45,004 bases of DNA from a virus: the IMG/VR virus record IMGVR_UViG_3300040815_001568, positions 1 to 45,004 of that record; one strand, 5' to 3'. Of this stretch, positions 1 to 7,205 are shown piece by piece. Each line of letters begins with the position of its first letter. The stretch's first letter is position 1. The notes under the pieces are model-generated. The model searched no databases, was not told the origin of the DNA, and worked only from the letters and a program-made list of their open reading frames with translations. The position numbers and the translations under genes are program-made.

Positions 1-277
1 CTGTCACCCCCGAACCGCCCTGAACGGTCACGGCTCCCGCGCCGTAGTTCACCACGCGAAGAATCGTGTTATCAGCCCATGTTACGGACGACTGCGGAGG
101 GATAGTCAAGGTGACCGCTGCCGCGTTGGATGCCGTCGTCAGTTTCTCTGCGTCGGCGAGAACGAAAGTGTATGTCGTGCCGGTCTGCGCGTTCGTCGGC
201 AACGCATAGTCCACTTTGGATGCTAATTCGACGCTCACATCCTCAACAATGTCAGCCGTATCACGGGAACGTGTCAT
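1..277 (-). CDS. Tail adhesin-like protein, allele A, 3' part missing
   Basis: The gene starts at the ATG read from 277 and runs off the left edge, so about 92 residues are seen and the C-terminus is lost. AAGGAG lies just upstream. The visible part is Ser/Thr/Ala/Val rich (it begins MTRSRDTADIVED, with a later TFVLADAEKLTTASNAAAV stretch), like beta-rich tail tip proteins in which a short N-terminus anchors a repeated or beta-sandwich body. It sits directly downstream of the tip gene at 331-912, exactly where the other copy of this locus carries the unrelated Gly-rich gene at 40755-41717. The two share only the leader and the first few residues (MTR.R). Function as an adhesin is inferred from position and composition. 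Confidence 0.6.
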   Translation of the reverse strand, partial: MTRSRDTADIVEDVSVELASKVDYALPTNAQTGTTYTFVLADAEKLTTASNAAAVTLTIPPQSSVTWADNTILRVVNYGAGAVTVQGGSGVT

Positions 278-360
278 ATGAAAACTCCTTGCGAATCAAT
301 CAAACGTGGACTACGGGACAAGTGGCGGGGTCAGTCATTGGCATAGCCGTAGATGCGGAT
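273..360. repeat. Conserved flank of the variable tip locus (copy 1)
   Basis: This 88-base stretch matches 41713-41800 with a single mismatch seen at 352. It holds the start codon and ribosome binding site of the next gene, the intergenic spacer and the last codons of the tip gene (the shared C-terminal RIYGYAND). Sequence on both sides differs between the copies, so it is a short conserved island between two variable cassettes and a possible recombination point. Confidence 0.8.
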
Positions 361-912
361 AGAGCCGGTGAAGGTTCCAGAACTTATGTAAGCCCGAAAT
401 CCGTCAAAACTTTGGCTATCAGTTTGACTAAGCCCACGGAGGTGAAGTGACGGCTGGCCAAAATAGTTTGCGCTGCTAGAAGTGCCCGTAGTCACGTTTG
501 CCCCAAACGGCTTTGCAACCTCTAAAAGGAAAAAGTTTTGATTAGTTATTGCGCCTGTCCCCAGATCCCAATTATCATTTGAGGTAACGCTGCCAACGGA
601 GACAGATGAAGTACCATTCTGATACGAGAAGGCGTAGTTGGATGAATAAGTTGACGCAGCACTTCTAAAGCGGATTCGCAGCGGGGTCTGATTACTCTGA
701 ACAATCGTCGCGACAATGCGGTAGACTTCGTAAGTGGCTGAAAACACGCTGTCTATGTTGACCTCGCTGACAGCAGAACTGATCGTTTCGTTATGAACCA
801 GCACTAGCCCACCAAGACCAGCACCACCAGACACGCTGCCGTCACTAGCCAACACAAGATTCGGTGACCCAGCGGAGGGGTGTTGAATGTTCGTCGTTTT
901 CAACGTACTCAT
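331..912 (-). CDS. Tail tip / receptor-binding protein, allele A
   Basis: A 193-residue protein. Residues 1-36 form an anchor (MSTLKTTNIQHPSAGSPNLV..., with a Gly-rich GGAGLGG) that is almost identical to the protein at 41771-42373. The middle, about residues 38-184, is different in sequence although the pattern of beta strands seems kept. The end returns to a shared TGSIRIYGYAND. The protein at 1803-2396 has the same kind of C-terminus, so the three form one family. It is translated after the Gly-rich protein at 923-1537 in the leftward tail operon. No catalytic motif is seen. The variable body between constant ends suggests the receptor-contact domain; this is inference. Confidence 0.7.
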   Translation of the reverse strand: MSTLKTTNIQHPSAGSPNLVLASDGSVSGGAGLGGLVLVHNETISSAVSEVNIDSVFSATYEVYRIVATIVQSNQTPLRIRFRSAASTYSSNYAFSYQNGTSSVSVGSVTSNDNWDLGTGAITNQNFFLLEVAKPFGANVTTGTSSSANYFGQPSLHLRGLSQTDSQSFDGFRAYISSGTFTGSIRIYGYAND

Positions 913-922
913 GTGCTAACTC

Positions 923-1537
923 CTACGCCTGTGCATATGTTGAAGGGACACGGAGAATTACGCGACCAGCAGTACCCATACCACCCGGCACACCCGTCGG
1001 AGATGAACTCCCGTTACGCCCCGGTGAATAGGTGACACTTGTTCCGGTGATCGAACTGGCCTTGCCAATGGTTCTATCCGCACCACCCGTGACCCAGCCC
1101 TGCCCAGCACCAAACCCGCTGTACGGGGCGTGCGTACCTGCCGTGAAATACGGGCCTAAGTGTGACGATTGACCATCCGTACCAGTCGCGCCAACAGTAA
1201 CGGTGTGGCTCCCCGCCGAGAACTCATGCAAACCATCCAACATTTGACCACCAGAACCATTGTTGGGAAAAGCCCAAACACTTCCAGCAGAAACAATGAG
1301 AATGTCGGCAAGGCCATCCGTCACGGTTACGGAACCATTAGAACTCCACTCGTAAGCAACCCACGAAACCCCATCGCCGTCCGTGTACGAGTGTTCTGTG
1401 GGTGTTCCAGTTACCGCCGTTACGGTTGCCCAATTCTGCAAACCATCAGGGAACTTGAGGTACGGCACGAACACTCCACCGACCTCGTACTCAATGATCG
1501 GCTCACCGCTAACCGTGCCAGTAATACGAGTAGCCAT
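923..1537 (-). CDS. Gly-rich tail protein
   Basis: 204 residues. The N-terminus (MATRITGTVSGEPIIEYEVG) is a short anchor. Residues about 80-195 are rich in Gly, Ser and Thr with turns such as NNGSGGQ and PGGMGTAGR, as in Gly-rich phage tip adhesins, and the protein ends RVILRVPSTYAQA like other Gly-rich tail proteins whose last strand is V.VRV. Its ATG overlaps the stop of the small gene 1537-1764 (ATGA), so the two are probably translated together. The same protein, with no residue change that I see, is encoded at 42384-42998. Adhesin role is inferred. Confidence 0.7.
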   Translation of the reverse strand: MATRITGTVSGEPIIEYEVGGVFVPYLKFPDGLQNWATVTAVTGTPTEHSYTDGDGVSWVAYEWSSNGSVTVTDGLADILIVSAGSVWAFPNNGSGGQMLDGLHEFSAGSHTVTVGATGTDGQSSHLGPYFTAGTHAPYSGFGAGQGWVTGGADRTIGKASSITGTSVTYSPGRNGSSSPTGVPGGMGTAGRVILRVPSTYAQA

Positions 1538-1764
1538 CAGGCTCCCACAATCGCCGCAACCTCAGACTCCGACAGTCCAAGAGCAGCCAACTTCTCCATC
1601 GCGGAAGCCTTCGCAGCAGCAGCCGCATCAGCGGCAGCCTGCTCCGCAGCAACACGCTCCGCCTCCGCAGCAGCATCAGCCTCACGCTGCGCCAGTTCCT
1701 CCGGCGTGAAGTCACGTTCGACCCGTTCCCCGGTCTTAGCGTTCACGATCAGAACATCAGCCAT
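1537..1764 (-). CDS. Small Ala-rich coiled-coil tail-locus protein
   Basis: 75 residues from the ATG at 1764 (MADVLIVNAKTGERVERDF), preceded by GGAAGGAAAC; a longer reading from 1782 is possible but lacks a better site. After a short N-terminal strand it becomes an Ala/Glu helix (residues about 25-60) and ends LGLSESEVAAIVGA. Small proteins of this layout are common next to phage tail-fibre genes, where some act in fibre assembly; here that role is only a guess. Identical copy at 42998-43225. Confidence 0.65.
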   Translation of the reverse strand: MADVLIVNAKTGERVERDFTPEELAQREADAAAEAERVAAEQAAADAAAAAKASAMEKLAALGLSESEVAAIVGA

Positions 1765-1802
1765 TTTCTTGTTTCCTTCCAATGATGAGGGGACTTGGGT
1801 TG

Positions 1803-2396
1803 TTATGAGTTGCGGTAGCCGTAGATACGGATAGTGCCGGTGATGGTTCCGGTGGACGCTAAAATAGTGAAACCGTCATTAGACTTCACTTGGTTGTGGT
1901 CTGCCGAAATTAGGCTATTTGCGTAGCCGTAATTTCCGGTCGTTCCAATTCCTACCAACTCGCTCTTGTTAGAAGTAAATGGTTTTATAACCTCTATGTG
2001 GGACGAGTAGTATCGGGTTCCATCGACATAGATTGTCCGTGCGTAAGAATCTGTTTGAGTTCCGAAAGCATAGTTAGACCCGCCTCCCCAAATGTTGTAG
2101 AGAGATTTATAACTACTTGCGGTGGTGTCGTCTGTTCCACTAGAGCGAAAGCGGAAGCGTATGTCGCACCCAGTTCCGTAAACTCCCGCAAAAACGACTT
2201 GATAGTTGTCGTAGGTTGCATCGAATACATCGTCAATGCTCACCGCGCTTTGAGCCGAGAAAGTCTCCGTGTGCAAATGCACCAGTCCCGGCTGCAACGA
2301 ATCAGACGGCAACACCAACGCCGCATCAGGGGCAACGTCAGGAGCCTGCAACTCCAAATAGCCGCTAGTCGCGCCATACAAACGAACAGAACCCAT
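1803..2396 (-). CDS. Tail tip protein, invariant paralogue
   Basis: 197 residues from the ATG at 2396, which overlaps the stop of the tail-fibre gene (TGATG). The N-terminus (GSVRLYGATSGYLELQAP) is the attachment motif widely seen at the start of phage tip and fibre proteins. From residue about 50 it follows the same plan as the proteins at 331-912 and 41771-42373: HTETFSAQ, then IDDVF.ATYDNYQVVF, a variable beta body and TGTIRIYGYRNS at the end. Unlike those two it is the same in both copies of the locus (second copy 43264-43857). Probably a receptor-binding or tip component; inferred. Confidence 0.7.
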   Translation of the reverse strand: MGSVRLYGATSGYLELQAPDVAPDAALVLPSDSLQPGLVHLHTETFSAQSAVSIDDVFDATYDNYQVVFAGVYGTGCDIRFRFRSSGTDDTTASSYKSLYNIWGGGSNYAFGTQTDSYARTIYVDGTRYYSSHIEVIKPFTSNKSELVGIGTTGNYGYANSLISADHNQVKSNDGFTILASTGTITGTIRIYGYRNS

Positions 2397-4117
2397 CAGA
2401 CAACCACCCAAACTGAACCAGAATTGACCGTGACCGTGACACCAGAATCAATCGACACCGGCCCGAACGTGCCAGCGTTCTGCCCCGAAGTAATCGTGTA
2501 ATCAGTCGTCACCGACTGACCGTTCTCCCAAAACACCTTGTCGCCACCAGCACCCGTAGCACCAGCAGCAGCATCAGAAGCCACCCACCCGGAACCGTCA
2601 TACGACAACACCTGATCCGCAGACTTCGACGCAGGGTCTTCAATGAACAACGCATCCGCTTGGGCTTGCGTGTAAGTGTCAGCGACATTGAATGACGCGA
2701 ACGCCACCACCACCAGCACATCGTTCAACGCCGCACCACTAGCGAGCGTCACCGTGTTCGTAGTGGTCGTGTAGTCATCACCGGGCGAAAGCAGCACACC
2801 GTTCAAGAACACCTGAATCAGGCCGCTCGTAAACGACATAGACACGGCGTTATCGTCAGCACCCGAGAACACCGTCTGGCTTGCGGTAGCCGTGTACTCG
2901 TAGGTGACAATCGACGCGACCGAAGCGGCACTAGCCTTCAACCAGCCAGAACCGTCATAGACGTACATGCCGATCTGCTCAGCAGTACCCGTGGACAAGT
3001 AGGCGAGAGCACCAGTAACTAGCGGATCTCCGTCATTGTCGGTACTAGGTAGCGACGATTTGCTCCCGAGAAATCTGTCATCGAAATTATCTAACGCCGT
3101 CGCAGCGGCAGCAGCCGAACTAGCGGCAGCAATAGCGTCAGAGGATGCGGAACTGGCGGAAGTGGCGGCATTGGAGGCCGAGGTCGCAGCCGCACTCTGA
3201 GAAGCGGAGGCAGCCGAGGCACTACCGGCACTAGCAACTGCCTGAGTCGCAGACTCCTGCGAGTAATACTTCGCGGAATACTCCGACCCGTCCACCGTCC
3301 CGGTGGTCTTAGTCGCCCAATCAGAAGCCAAATCACGGGCAGTCTCAGCCGCCGTCTGAGCAGTCTCCGCGTTAGTCTCCGCAGTTTCCGCGTTTGTCTG
3401 AGCGGTTTCCGCAGCAGCCTGCGCTGCTTCCGCAGCAGTCTGCGCGGTCTGCGAATCCGTGGCCGACGAAGCACTAGCCGAGGCACTAGCAGCCGAGGCC
3501 GAGGCCGAGTTAGCGGAGGCCGTGGCCGATGCAGCCGAGTTCGTGGCCTGAGTTGAGGCCTGGGCAACAAAAGAACTACCCGATGTCTCAGCCCAATTCT
3601 TAGTGGCAGCATCCTGGGCCGAAGTCGGATCAGCAAGATCAGTGATCTTGTTCGACCCGGCATCCAAGTCAGCACCCAGGTCAATCGTCGCTGACGTGAT
3701 CGTTGGGCTATTCACCGTAGGTGAAGTCAAAGTCTTATTCGTAAGGGTCTGCGTCGAGGTGTCACCCACCACAGCCTCACCCAAACCAAGACCATGCACA
3801 TTCTCCGACGCGGCCTCATGCTGCCGAGACTCACGGAAATCCCGAGCTGAGACACCGTGCTCGACCTGAGCACCGACACTATGGGAGACAGCGGTAGTCC
3901 CGTCCACACCTCGAGTGACCGTCAAAGTGCTGCCGGCAACCGCCGTGCACTCCACAATCTCCTCATCGATGGTGTCGCGGTCGATCAGGATCGTGAAAGG
4001 AAACGTGGCAGGGAAACCCTGAGCCTGGTTGACAACAATGGTTGTCGCGCTCGAATCAATCTGCTGAGCCAACGCCGTCTTACGGGCCGTCGAACTGTAA
4101 TAACGGGATTGCGCCAT
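2396..4117 (-). CDS. Tail fibre protein with long Ala/Ser coiled coil
   Basis: 573 residues. Residues 1-100 (MAQSRYYSSTARKTALAQQI...) resemble the beta-rich anchors that bind a fibre to the tail. TLTNKTLTSPTV near residue 125 is a common tail-fibre repeat. Residues about 170-345 are a long Ala/Ser/Thr/Glu coiled coil broken by DLASDWATKTTG and DGSEYSAKYY, both typical of trimeric phage fibres. The C-terminal part is beta rich, with a fibre-like VFLNGVLLSPGDDYT segment, and ends in GSVWVVV. The second copy (43857-45004) differs mainly around 3120-3275, in the coiled coil. Part of the leftward tail operon, four bases after the connector gene. Confidence 0.85.
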   Translation of the reverse strand: MAQSRYYSSTARKTALAQQIDSSATTIVVNQAQGFPATFPFTILIDRDTIDEEIVECTAVAGSTLTVTRGVDGTTAVSHSVGAQVEHGVSARDFRESRQHEAASENVHGLGLGEAVVGDTSTQTLTNKTLTSPTVNSPTITSATIDLGADLDAGSNKITDLADPTSAQDAATKNWAETSGSSFVAQASTQATNSAASATASANSASASAASASASASSATDSQTAQTAAEAAQAAAETAQTNAETAETNAETAQTAAETARDLASDWATKTTGTVDGSEYSAKYYSQESATQAVASAGSASAASASQSAAATSASNAATSASSASSDAIAAASSAAAAATALDNFDDRFLGSKSSLPSTDNDGDPLVTGALAYLSTGTAEQIGMYVYDGSGWLKASAASVASIVTYEYTATASQTVFSGADDNAVSMSFTSGLIQVFLNGVLLSPGDDYTTTTNTVTLASGAALNDVLVVVAFASFNVADTYTQAQADALFIEDPASKSADQVLSYDGSGWVASDAAAGATGAGGDKVFWENGQSVTTDYTITSGQNAGTFGPVSIDSGVTVTVNSGSVWVVV

Positions 4118-4120
4118 GTC

Positions 4121-4996
4121 TTACCTTTCGTAGTGGGCGCGGATCGGGTTCTCTGCCTGCTGCTGCCGGCGAACTTCCTCAAGGCGCATCTGATACATAC
4201 CCAGCAGGTACTTACCTAGACGTTCGGCAGCCCCAACAGGACGCATATTTGCGGCAAAATCAGCGGAACTCGTCAAACCGGAAACCATCGGAACCTCCAC
4301 ATACGGAACAAGCCGGTATGCGGCCCCAAGGCGAATAACATCCTCCGCACTAGCCGGCAAGCCAGACACCGAGAAATTATCACCGGAAGAAAGCTGCGTC
4401 GGAGGTCCAGCCAACCGGACGTAAATCTCACGACCCGGAACCGGCTGGTCATACACGCTGATCTTCGAGCCATCCTTCGCATACGGTTTCAACTCGTAAC
4501 GGCGGGACGGCAACCACTCCTCAGACGGACCAACCGTGTCGAAATTGACCTTGATGACGTGGCGTGCATTCTGCGTCGTCAACGGGTAGTTGATCGTCGC
4601 GGCCGAGCTAGTTATGTATTCCTCGTACACGGCAAACAAATCCGGGTACACCGCGGAAATCGAATCATTCAACGCCTGCGCCACCGTGTGCCGCGGGAAC
4701 TGTGGACTCGAGCACACTCGAGTACCGCTCGCGTGCGATGCCGCCGTCGTGCCACGGAACCCTCGACCATACGGGGGGCACGTAATCGTTTGGCTGTTGC
4801 GGTCGATCACATCGACCTGCATGATCTCGTTACCAACCTCAACGATGCCTCGAGAAACCGCGGAAGCGTCATTGACTTGAAACGTCAACTCGCTCGAGTC
4901 AACCGGCTGCACAAGATACGTGGCCTGGTCCTGCTTCGTGCTAAACCCCGACAAGTACAGGATCGTGGAATCAATCAGTTCATCGAACGTACTCAC
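4121..4996 (-). CDS. Head-tail connector / tail tubular-like protein
   Basis: 291 residues from a GTG start that overlaps the stop of the small gene upstream (GTGA). The N-terminal half has beta segments around IMQVDVIDRNSQTITC and GRGFRGTTAASH, the latter frequent in phage proteins that carry an Ig-like or ubiquitin-like strand. The middle is acidic and aromatic (YPDLFAVYEEYITSS), and the C-terminal 80 residues are helical (LGKYLLGMYQMRLEEVRRQQ). Position between capsid and fibre genes and length fit an adaptor or tail tubular A-type protein. No diagnostic motif is visible, so the assignment rests on synteny. Confidence 0.55.
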   Translation of the reverse strand: MSTFDELIDSTILYLSGFSTKQDQATYLVQPVDSSELTFQVNDASAVSRGIVEVGNEIMQVDVIDRNSQTITCPPYGRGFRGTTAASHASGTRVCSSPQFPRHTVAQALNDSISAVYPDLFAVYEEYITSSAATINYPLTTQNARHVIKVNFDTVGPSEEWLPSRRYELKPYAKDGSKISVYDQPVPGREIYVRLAGPPTQLSSGDNFSVSGLPASAEDVIRLGAAYRLVPYVEVPMVSGLTSSADFAANMRPVGAAERLGKYLLGMYQMRLEEVRRQQQAENPIRAHYER

Positions 4997-5196
4997 GCGC
5001 CTACCGCCCTCAATACATCATCAGCCGCTTTCGCGGTGCTGTTCTTCGGCTGCAAACCAAGCGACCGGGCGTAGGCGTAACGGTTCAAGTCCCTATTGTT
5101 CTGCGCCACAGTTTCACCCTGCACCCGCAGATTCGCGGCTCGAGCACACTCACCCCACGACGAGTGATCTTGGGTTCGGCATCCCTTACGACACAT
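4993..5196 (-). CDS. Small conserved Cys/His phage protein
   Basis: 67 residues from ATG 5196; a TTG two codons earlier is less likely. The start CRKGCRTQDHSSWGECARA has three Cys and one His in a spacing seen in small structural-cluster proteins of many phages of aquatic bacteria. The rest is helical (NNRDLNRYAYARSLG). It overlaps the preceding gene by 11 bases and the next by 4. Function not known; the Cys/His set may bind a metal. Confidence 0.7.
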   Translation of the reverse strand: MCRKGCRTQDHSSWGECARAANLRVQGETVAQNNRDLNRYAYARSLGLQPKNSTAKAADDVLRAVGA

Positions 5197-5443
5197 CGAC
5201 AATCAAATCTCCAAAGCCGGCAGCGGTCACAGCAGCGATCTCGTCCTCGTTGAGAACGTTGTAATGCCCACCGAGGAAGTAGTAATCGGCGGCAAGAAGT
5301 TCACTATTAGCGGGATAGTCGGTAATCCGACCAACACCGTTCGTGATAATCAAAGACTTAGGTGTGGGGATGCGAACAAACTCACCAAACAGGTCATCGG
5401 TGGCGTATGTAATATCAACAGACGGCAAGTTCAGAATCTTCAC
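5186..5443 (-). CDS. Hypothetical structural-cluster protein
   Basis: 85 residues from the GTG at 5443, chosen because GGGGAG lies six bases before it; the longer reading from 5497 would run through the capsid hairpin. The sequence is mixed alpha/beta (VKILNLPSVDITYATDD at the start, ITDYPANSELLAADYYFLGG in the middle). It lies just after the capsid gene, where head-completion or decoration proteins often sit. I do not recognise the family. Confidence 0.6.
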   Translation of the reverse strand: MKILNLPSVDITYATDDLFGEFVRIPTPKSLIITNGVGRITDYPANSELLAADYYFLGGHYNVLNEDEIAAVTAAGFGDLIVDVS

Positions 5444-5461
5444 AAATATCTCCCCAAATGG

Positions 5462-5495
5462 GGGAGGGGCCGACCGAAACCGGCCGACCCCTCCC
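5462..5495 (-). terminator. Strong hairpin after the capsid gene
   Basis: GGGAGGGG (5462-5469) pairs with CCCCTCCC (5488-5495), and inner CCG/CGG pairs extend the stem. There is no T run on the leftward strand, so it may be a partial terminator or RNA-processing site that keeps capsid expression above that of the genes after it. Confidence 0.55.
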
Positions 5496-5508
5496 ATTCA
5501 AGAACCGA

Positions 5509-6486
5509 CTACGGGTTGACCGCAATCGTGGACTTGGTGGTGATCTTGTACATCGCCTCAGGGCGGTACAGATTCCAGCCGGCGATCATGTGCCAACCTA
5601 GAGGACGGAACCTCTCGAGGCGGTCCACAACCGGTCCGAGCACGGTGCGTGCTTCGACTGCGACGGCCTCAGCGAGAGCCTGACGGCCCACGATGAAGGA
5701 CGAGTAATCGTCACCATCAACAGCATCCGTAGCGACCGGGCAGCGCGGGGTTTCCACGATGCTCGCACCGCCATAGACACCGATGGTCTGGCCGAGGATC
5801 GGCTCAGCACCGGTGTACTTGCGAACGTCCTCAAAGGCGTTCGGGCCGGAAGCGTTACGCAAGTCAAAGCCCACGTCCGGGTGGATCATCGCCGTGTAGA
5901 GCGAACCGTCCCGCGGGACAACGTTCGCGCCACGCAGCTTAGCGACGGCCTTGCGGATCTCCACACCGTCAATCTCGCCGTTAGTGCCCTCACCCGACAG
6001 CGTGTTGCTGCTCGAGTTGAGGACATTGGCGACAACCTCATCAATGCTGTCAGCCATGTTGTAGGCGAGAATATTTCCAATGCTGCTGTCGATGTCCGCG
6101 AACGCGGTTTCACGCGAGTACCGCGTGTTCACGACAACGTTGCCGTACTCCTTCAGGACAACGCTAACGGTGTCAACGTCATCCAGAGCAGCGGATTCCA
6201 CGTCAGAGGTTTCACTGAGTGGAGTGGTCGCCTTAGCCAGATCATTGTAGAGGCTAAAGGTGACCGCGTAACCTGGCATTGCCTGCTGCACCGGACGCTT
6301 ATCAGCGAGCATCCGGAACATGGGCTCCGAGCGCAGAGCGAACTCGACCATACGGTCGTAGGCCCGCTGTACGAGATTGTCGTAAGACGCTCCCGAACCA
6401 CCAGCAACGAGGCTGGTCGAGACTGCCTGAGCGGTCTTGATGGTTGCGCCGGAATTGGCCGCAGAAGTCACAAAGGAATCTGCCAT
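5509..6486 (-). CDS. Major capsid protein (N4-gp56-like)
   Basis: 325 residues. An N-terminal Ala/Ser/Thr-rich arm (residues 1-35) leads into NLVQRAYDRMVEFALRSEPM, then the spine region around AVTFSLYNDLAKATTPLSET and YGNVVVNTRYSRETAFADID, which resembles N4-gp56-type HK97-fold capsids. The P-domain part includes AMIHPDVGFDLRN, and the end is VEARTVLGPVVDRLERFRPLGW. Preceded by the scaffold gene and followed by a strong hairpin, which is the usual arrangement for the most abundant virion protein. Confidence 0.85.
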   Translation of the reverse strand: MADSFVTSAANSGATIKTAQAVSTSLVAGGSGASYDNLVQRAYDRMVEFALRSEPMFRMLADKRPVQQAMPGYAVTFSLYNDLAKATTPLSETSDVESAALDDVDTVSVVLKEYGNVVVNTRYSRETAFADIDSSIGNILAYNMADSIDEVVANVLNSSSNTLSGEGTNGEIDGVEIRKAVAKLRGANVVPRDGSLYTAMIHPDVGFDLRNASGPNAFEDVRKYTGAEPILGQTIGVYGGASIVETPRCPVATDAVDGDDYSSFIVGRQALAEAVAVEARTVLGPVVDRLERFRPLGWHMIAGWNLYRPEAMYKITTKSTIAVNP

Positions 6487-6529
6487 GTGCGTTCACCCCC
6501 TTCCAAGGGTGTAGTAGTGAATAGTTGAA

Positions 6530-6991
6530 TTACTTGACTTGACCGATGGGGTTGCCGAACAGGGCCTCGTTTAGCTCCTCGACTGACGTTGCTGACTCGA
6601 TACGAGACATCAGATCGCCACCATCGAGCGACGGGGCCGCATTAGCCATGTTCGCCATGCGATAAGCCGCCTCGACCTCCGGGGCGGCTGGTTCCTGCTG
6701 CTGTGCAACCTCAACACCGAACAGGTCACCGTTCTCGGAAAGCCACTCTTGTACGCCTTCCGCTGACGTGACCTCATCGGGGATGAACCTCGCAATGCGA
6801 GTGTCCACACCGGCGTTCGTCAAAACGCCCTCAATGGTGTTTCGCCTCGAGGCTGTTGATATTTCTGTCAACTTCTCCTCGAGTTCCCTCACCTGCTTCT
6901 CCTTGGCCTTGTAAGCCTTGCGAAGCTCTTTCAGGACATTGCTTCCCGAATCGTCATCCAGGTTGTCAATATCGAAATCCATTTCGGACAT
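6530..6991 (-). CDS. Scaffolding protein
   Basis: 153 residues, acidic start (MDFDIDNLDDDSGS), then a coiled coil at residues about 20-50 (LRKAYKAKEKQVRELEEKL). The middle carries a small helical segment (GVDTRIARFIPDEV), common in phage scaffolds that precede the capsid gene, and the C-terminal third is Ala/Glu rich. No protease motif is seen. Its position directly before the capsid gene supports an assembly-chaperone role. Confidence 0.8.
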   Translation of the reverse strand: MSEMDFDIDNLDDDSGSNVLKELRKAYKAKEKQVRELEEKLTEISTASRRNTIEGVLTNAGVDTRIARFIPDEVTSAEGVQEWLSENGDLFGVEVAQQQEPAAPEVEAAYRMANMANAAPSLDGGDLMSRIESATSVEELNEALFGNPIGQVK

Positions 6992-7084
6992 GCGTTACTC
7001 CCATTTCTGTTTACCTTGGAATCGCCAACCACAACAACCACTTGGGGGAGGGGCTGTTGGCTTTGACTACCGGACTACTACACG

Positions 7085-7105
7085 GGCAGGGCCGGCCGGT
7101 CTGCC
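7085..7105 (-). terminator. Hairpin between tRNA-like element and scaffold gene
   Basis: GGCAG (7085-7089) pairs with CTGCC (7101-7105) around a GGCCGGCC palindrome. It lies just after the 3' end of the tRNA-like element on the leftward strand. It could mark a processing point or weak terminator; no T run follows. Confidence 0.3.
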
Positions 7106-7111
7106 TCGGAG

Positions 7112-7195
7112 TGGACGCGCCCGGAATCGAACCGGGGTAGGAAAGCGCAACTCCGTCCGGAGTAGCGACTTACATCCTCTGACCATTACGCGCCC
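7112..7195 (-). tRNA. tRNA-like element, atypical centre
   Basis: Read leftward, the acceptor stem is formed by GGGCGCG (7195-7189) and CGCGTCC with discriminator A at 7112, with one G-T pair. The T arm is perfect: CCCGG, TTCGATT, CCGGG. Total length is 84 bases. Between them I cannot fold normal D and anticodon arms; instead CGCTACTCC and GGAGTTGCG make a long hairpin with a GGAC loop and one mismatch. It may be a tRNA with a long variable arm that I fold wrongly, a decayed tRNA, or a tRNA mimic. Its place inside the late operon, between basic protein genes and scaffold, is also unusual. Confidence 0.6.
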
Positions 7196-7205
7196 GAAGT
7201 GACAA

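Larger units (their letters stand above)
801..3543. repeat. Large duplicated tail-fibre region, copy 1
   Basis: Bases 801-3543 correspond to 42262-45004 with a constant offset of 41461. From about 801 to 2800 the copies are almost identical (I see a t/c change near 1004). From 2800 to 3100 there are scattered substitutions. From about 3120 to 3275 the copies are strongly different but of equal length, and from 3276 to 3543 they are close again. It reads most simply as the overlap of a circular or concatemeric genome joined from two alleles; a true duplication is possible. Confidence 0.9.

Noticed and set aside
331-912. Diversity-generating retroelement as cause of the variable tip core
   Set aside because: No reverse transcriptase gene or template repeat is seen, and the cores differ in length and at all base types, not mainly at adenines.
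3091-3684. Leftward Arg/Leu-rich frame of 197 residues
   Set aside because: Shadow of the Ala/Ser coiled coil of the tail fibre gene in another frame.
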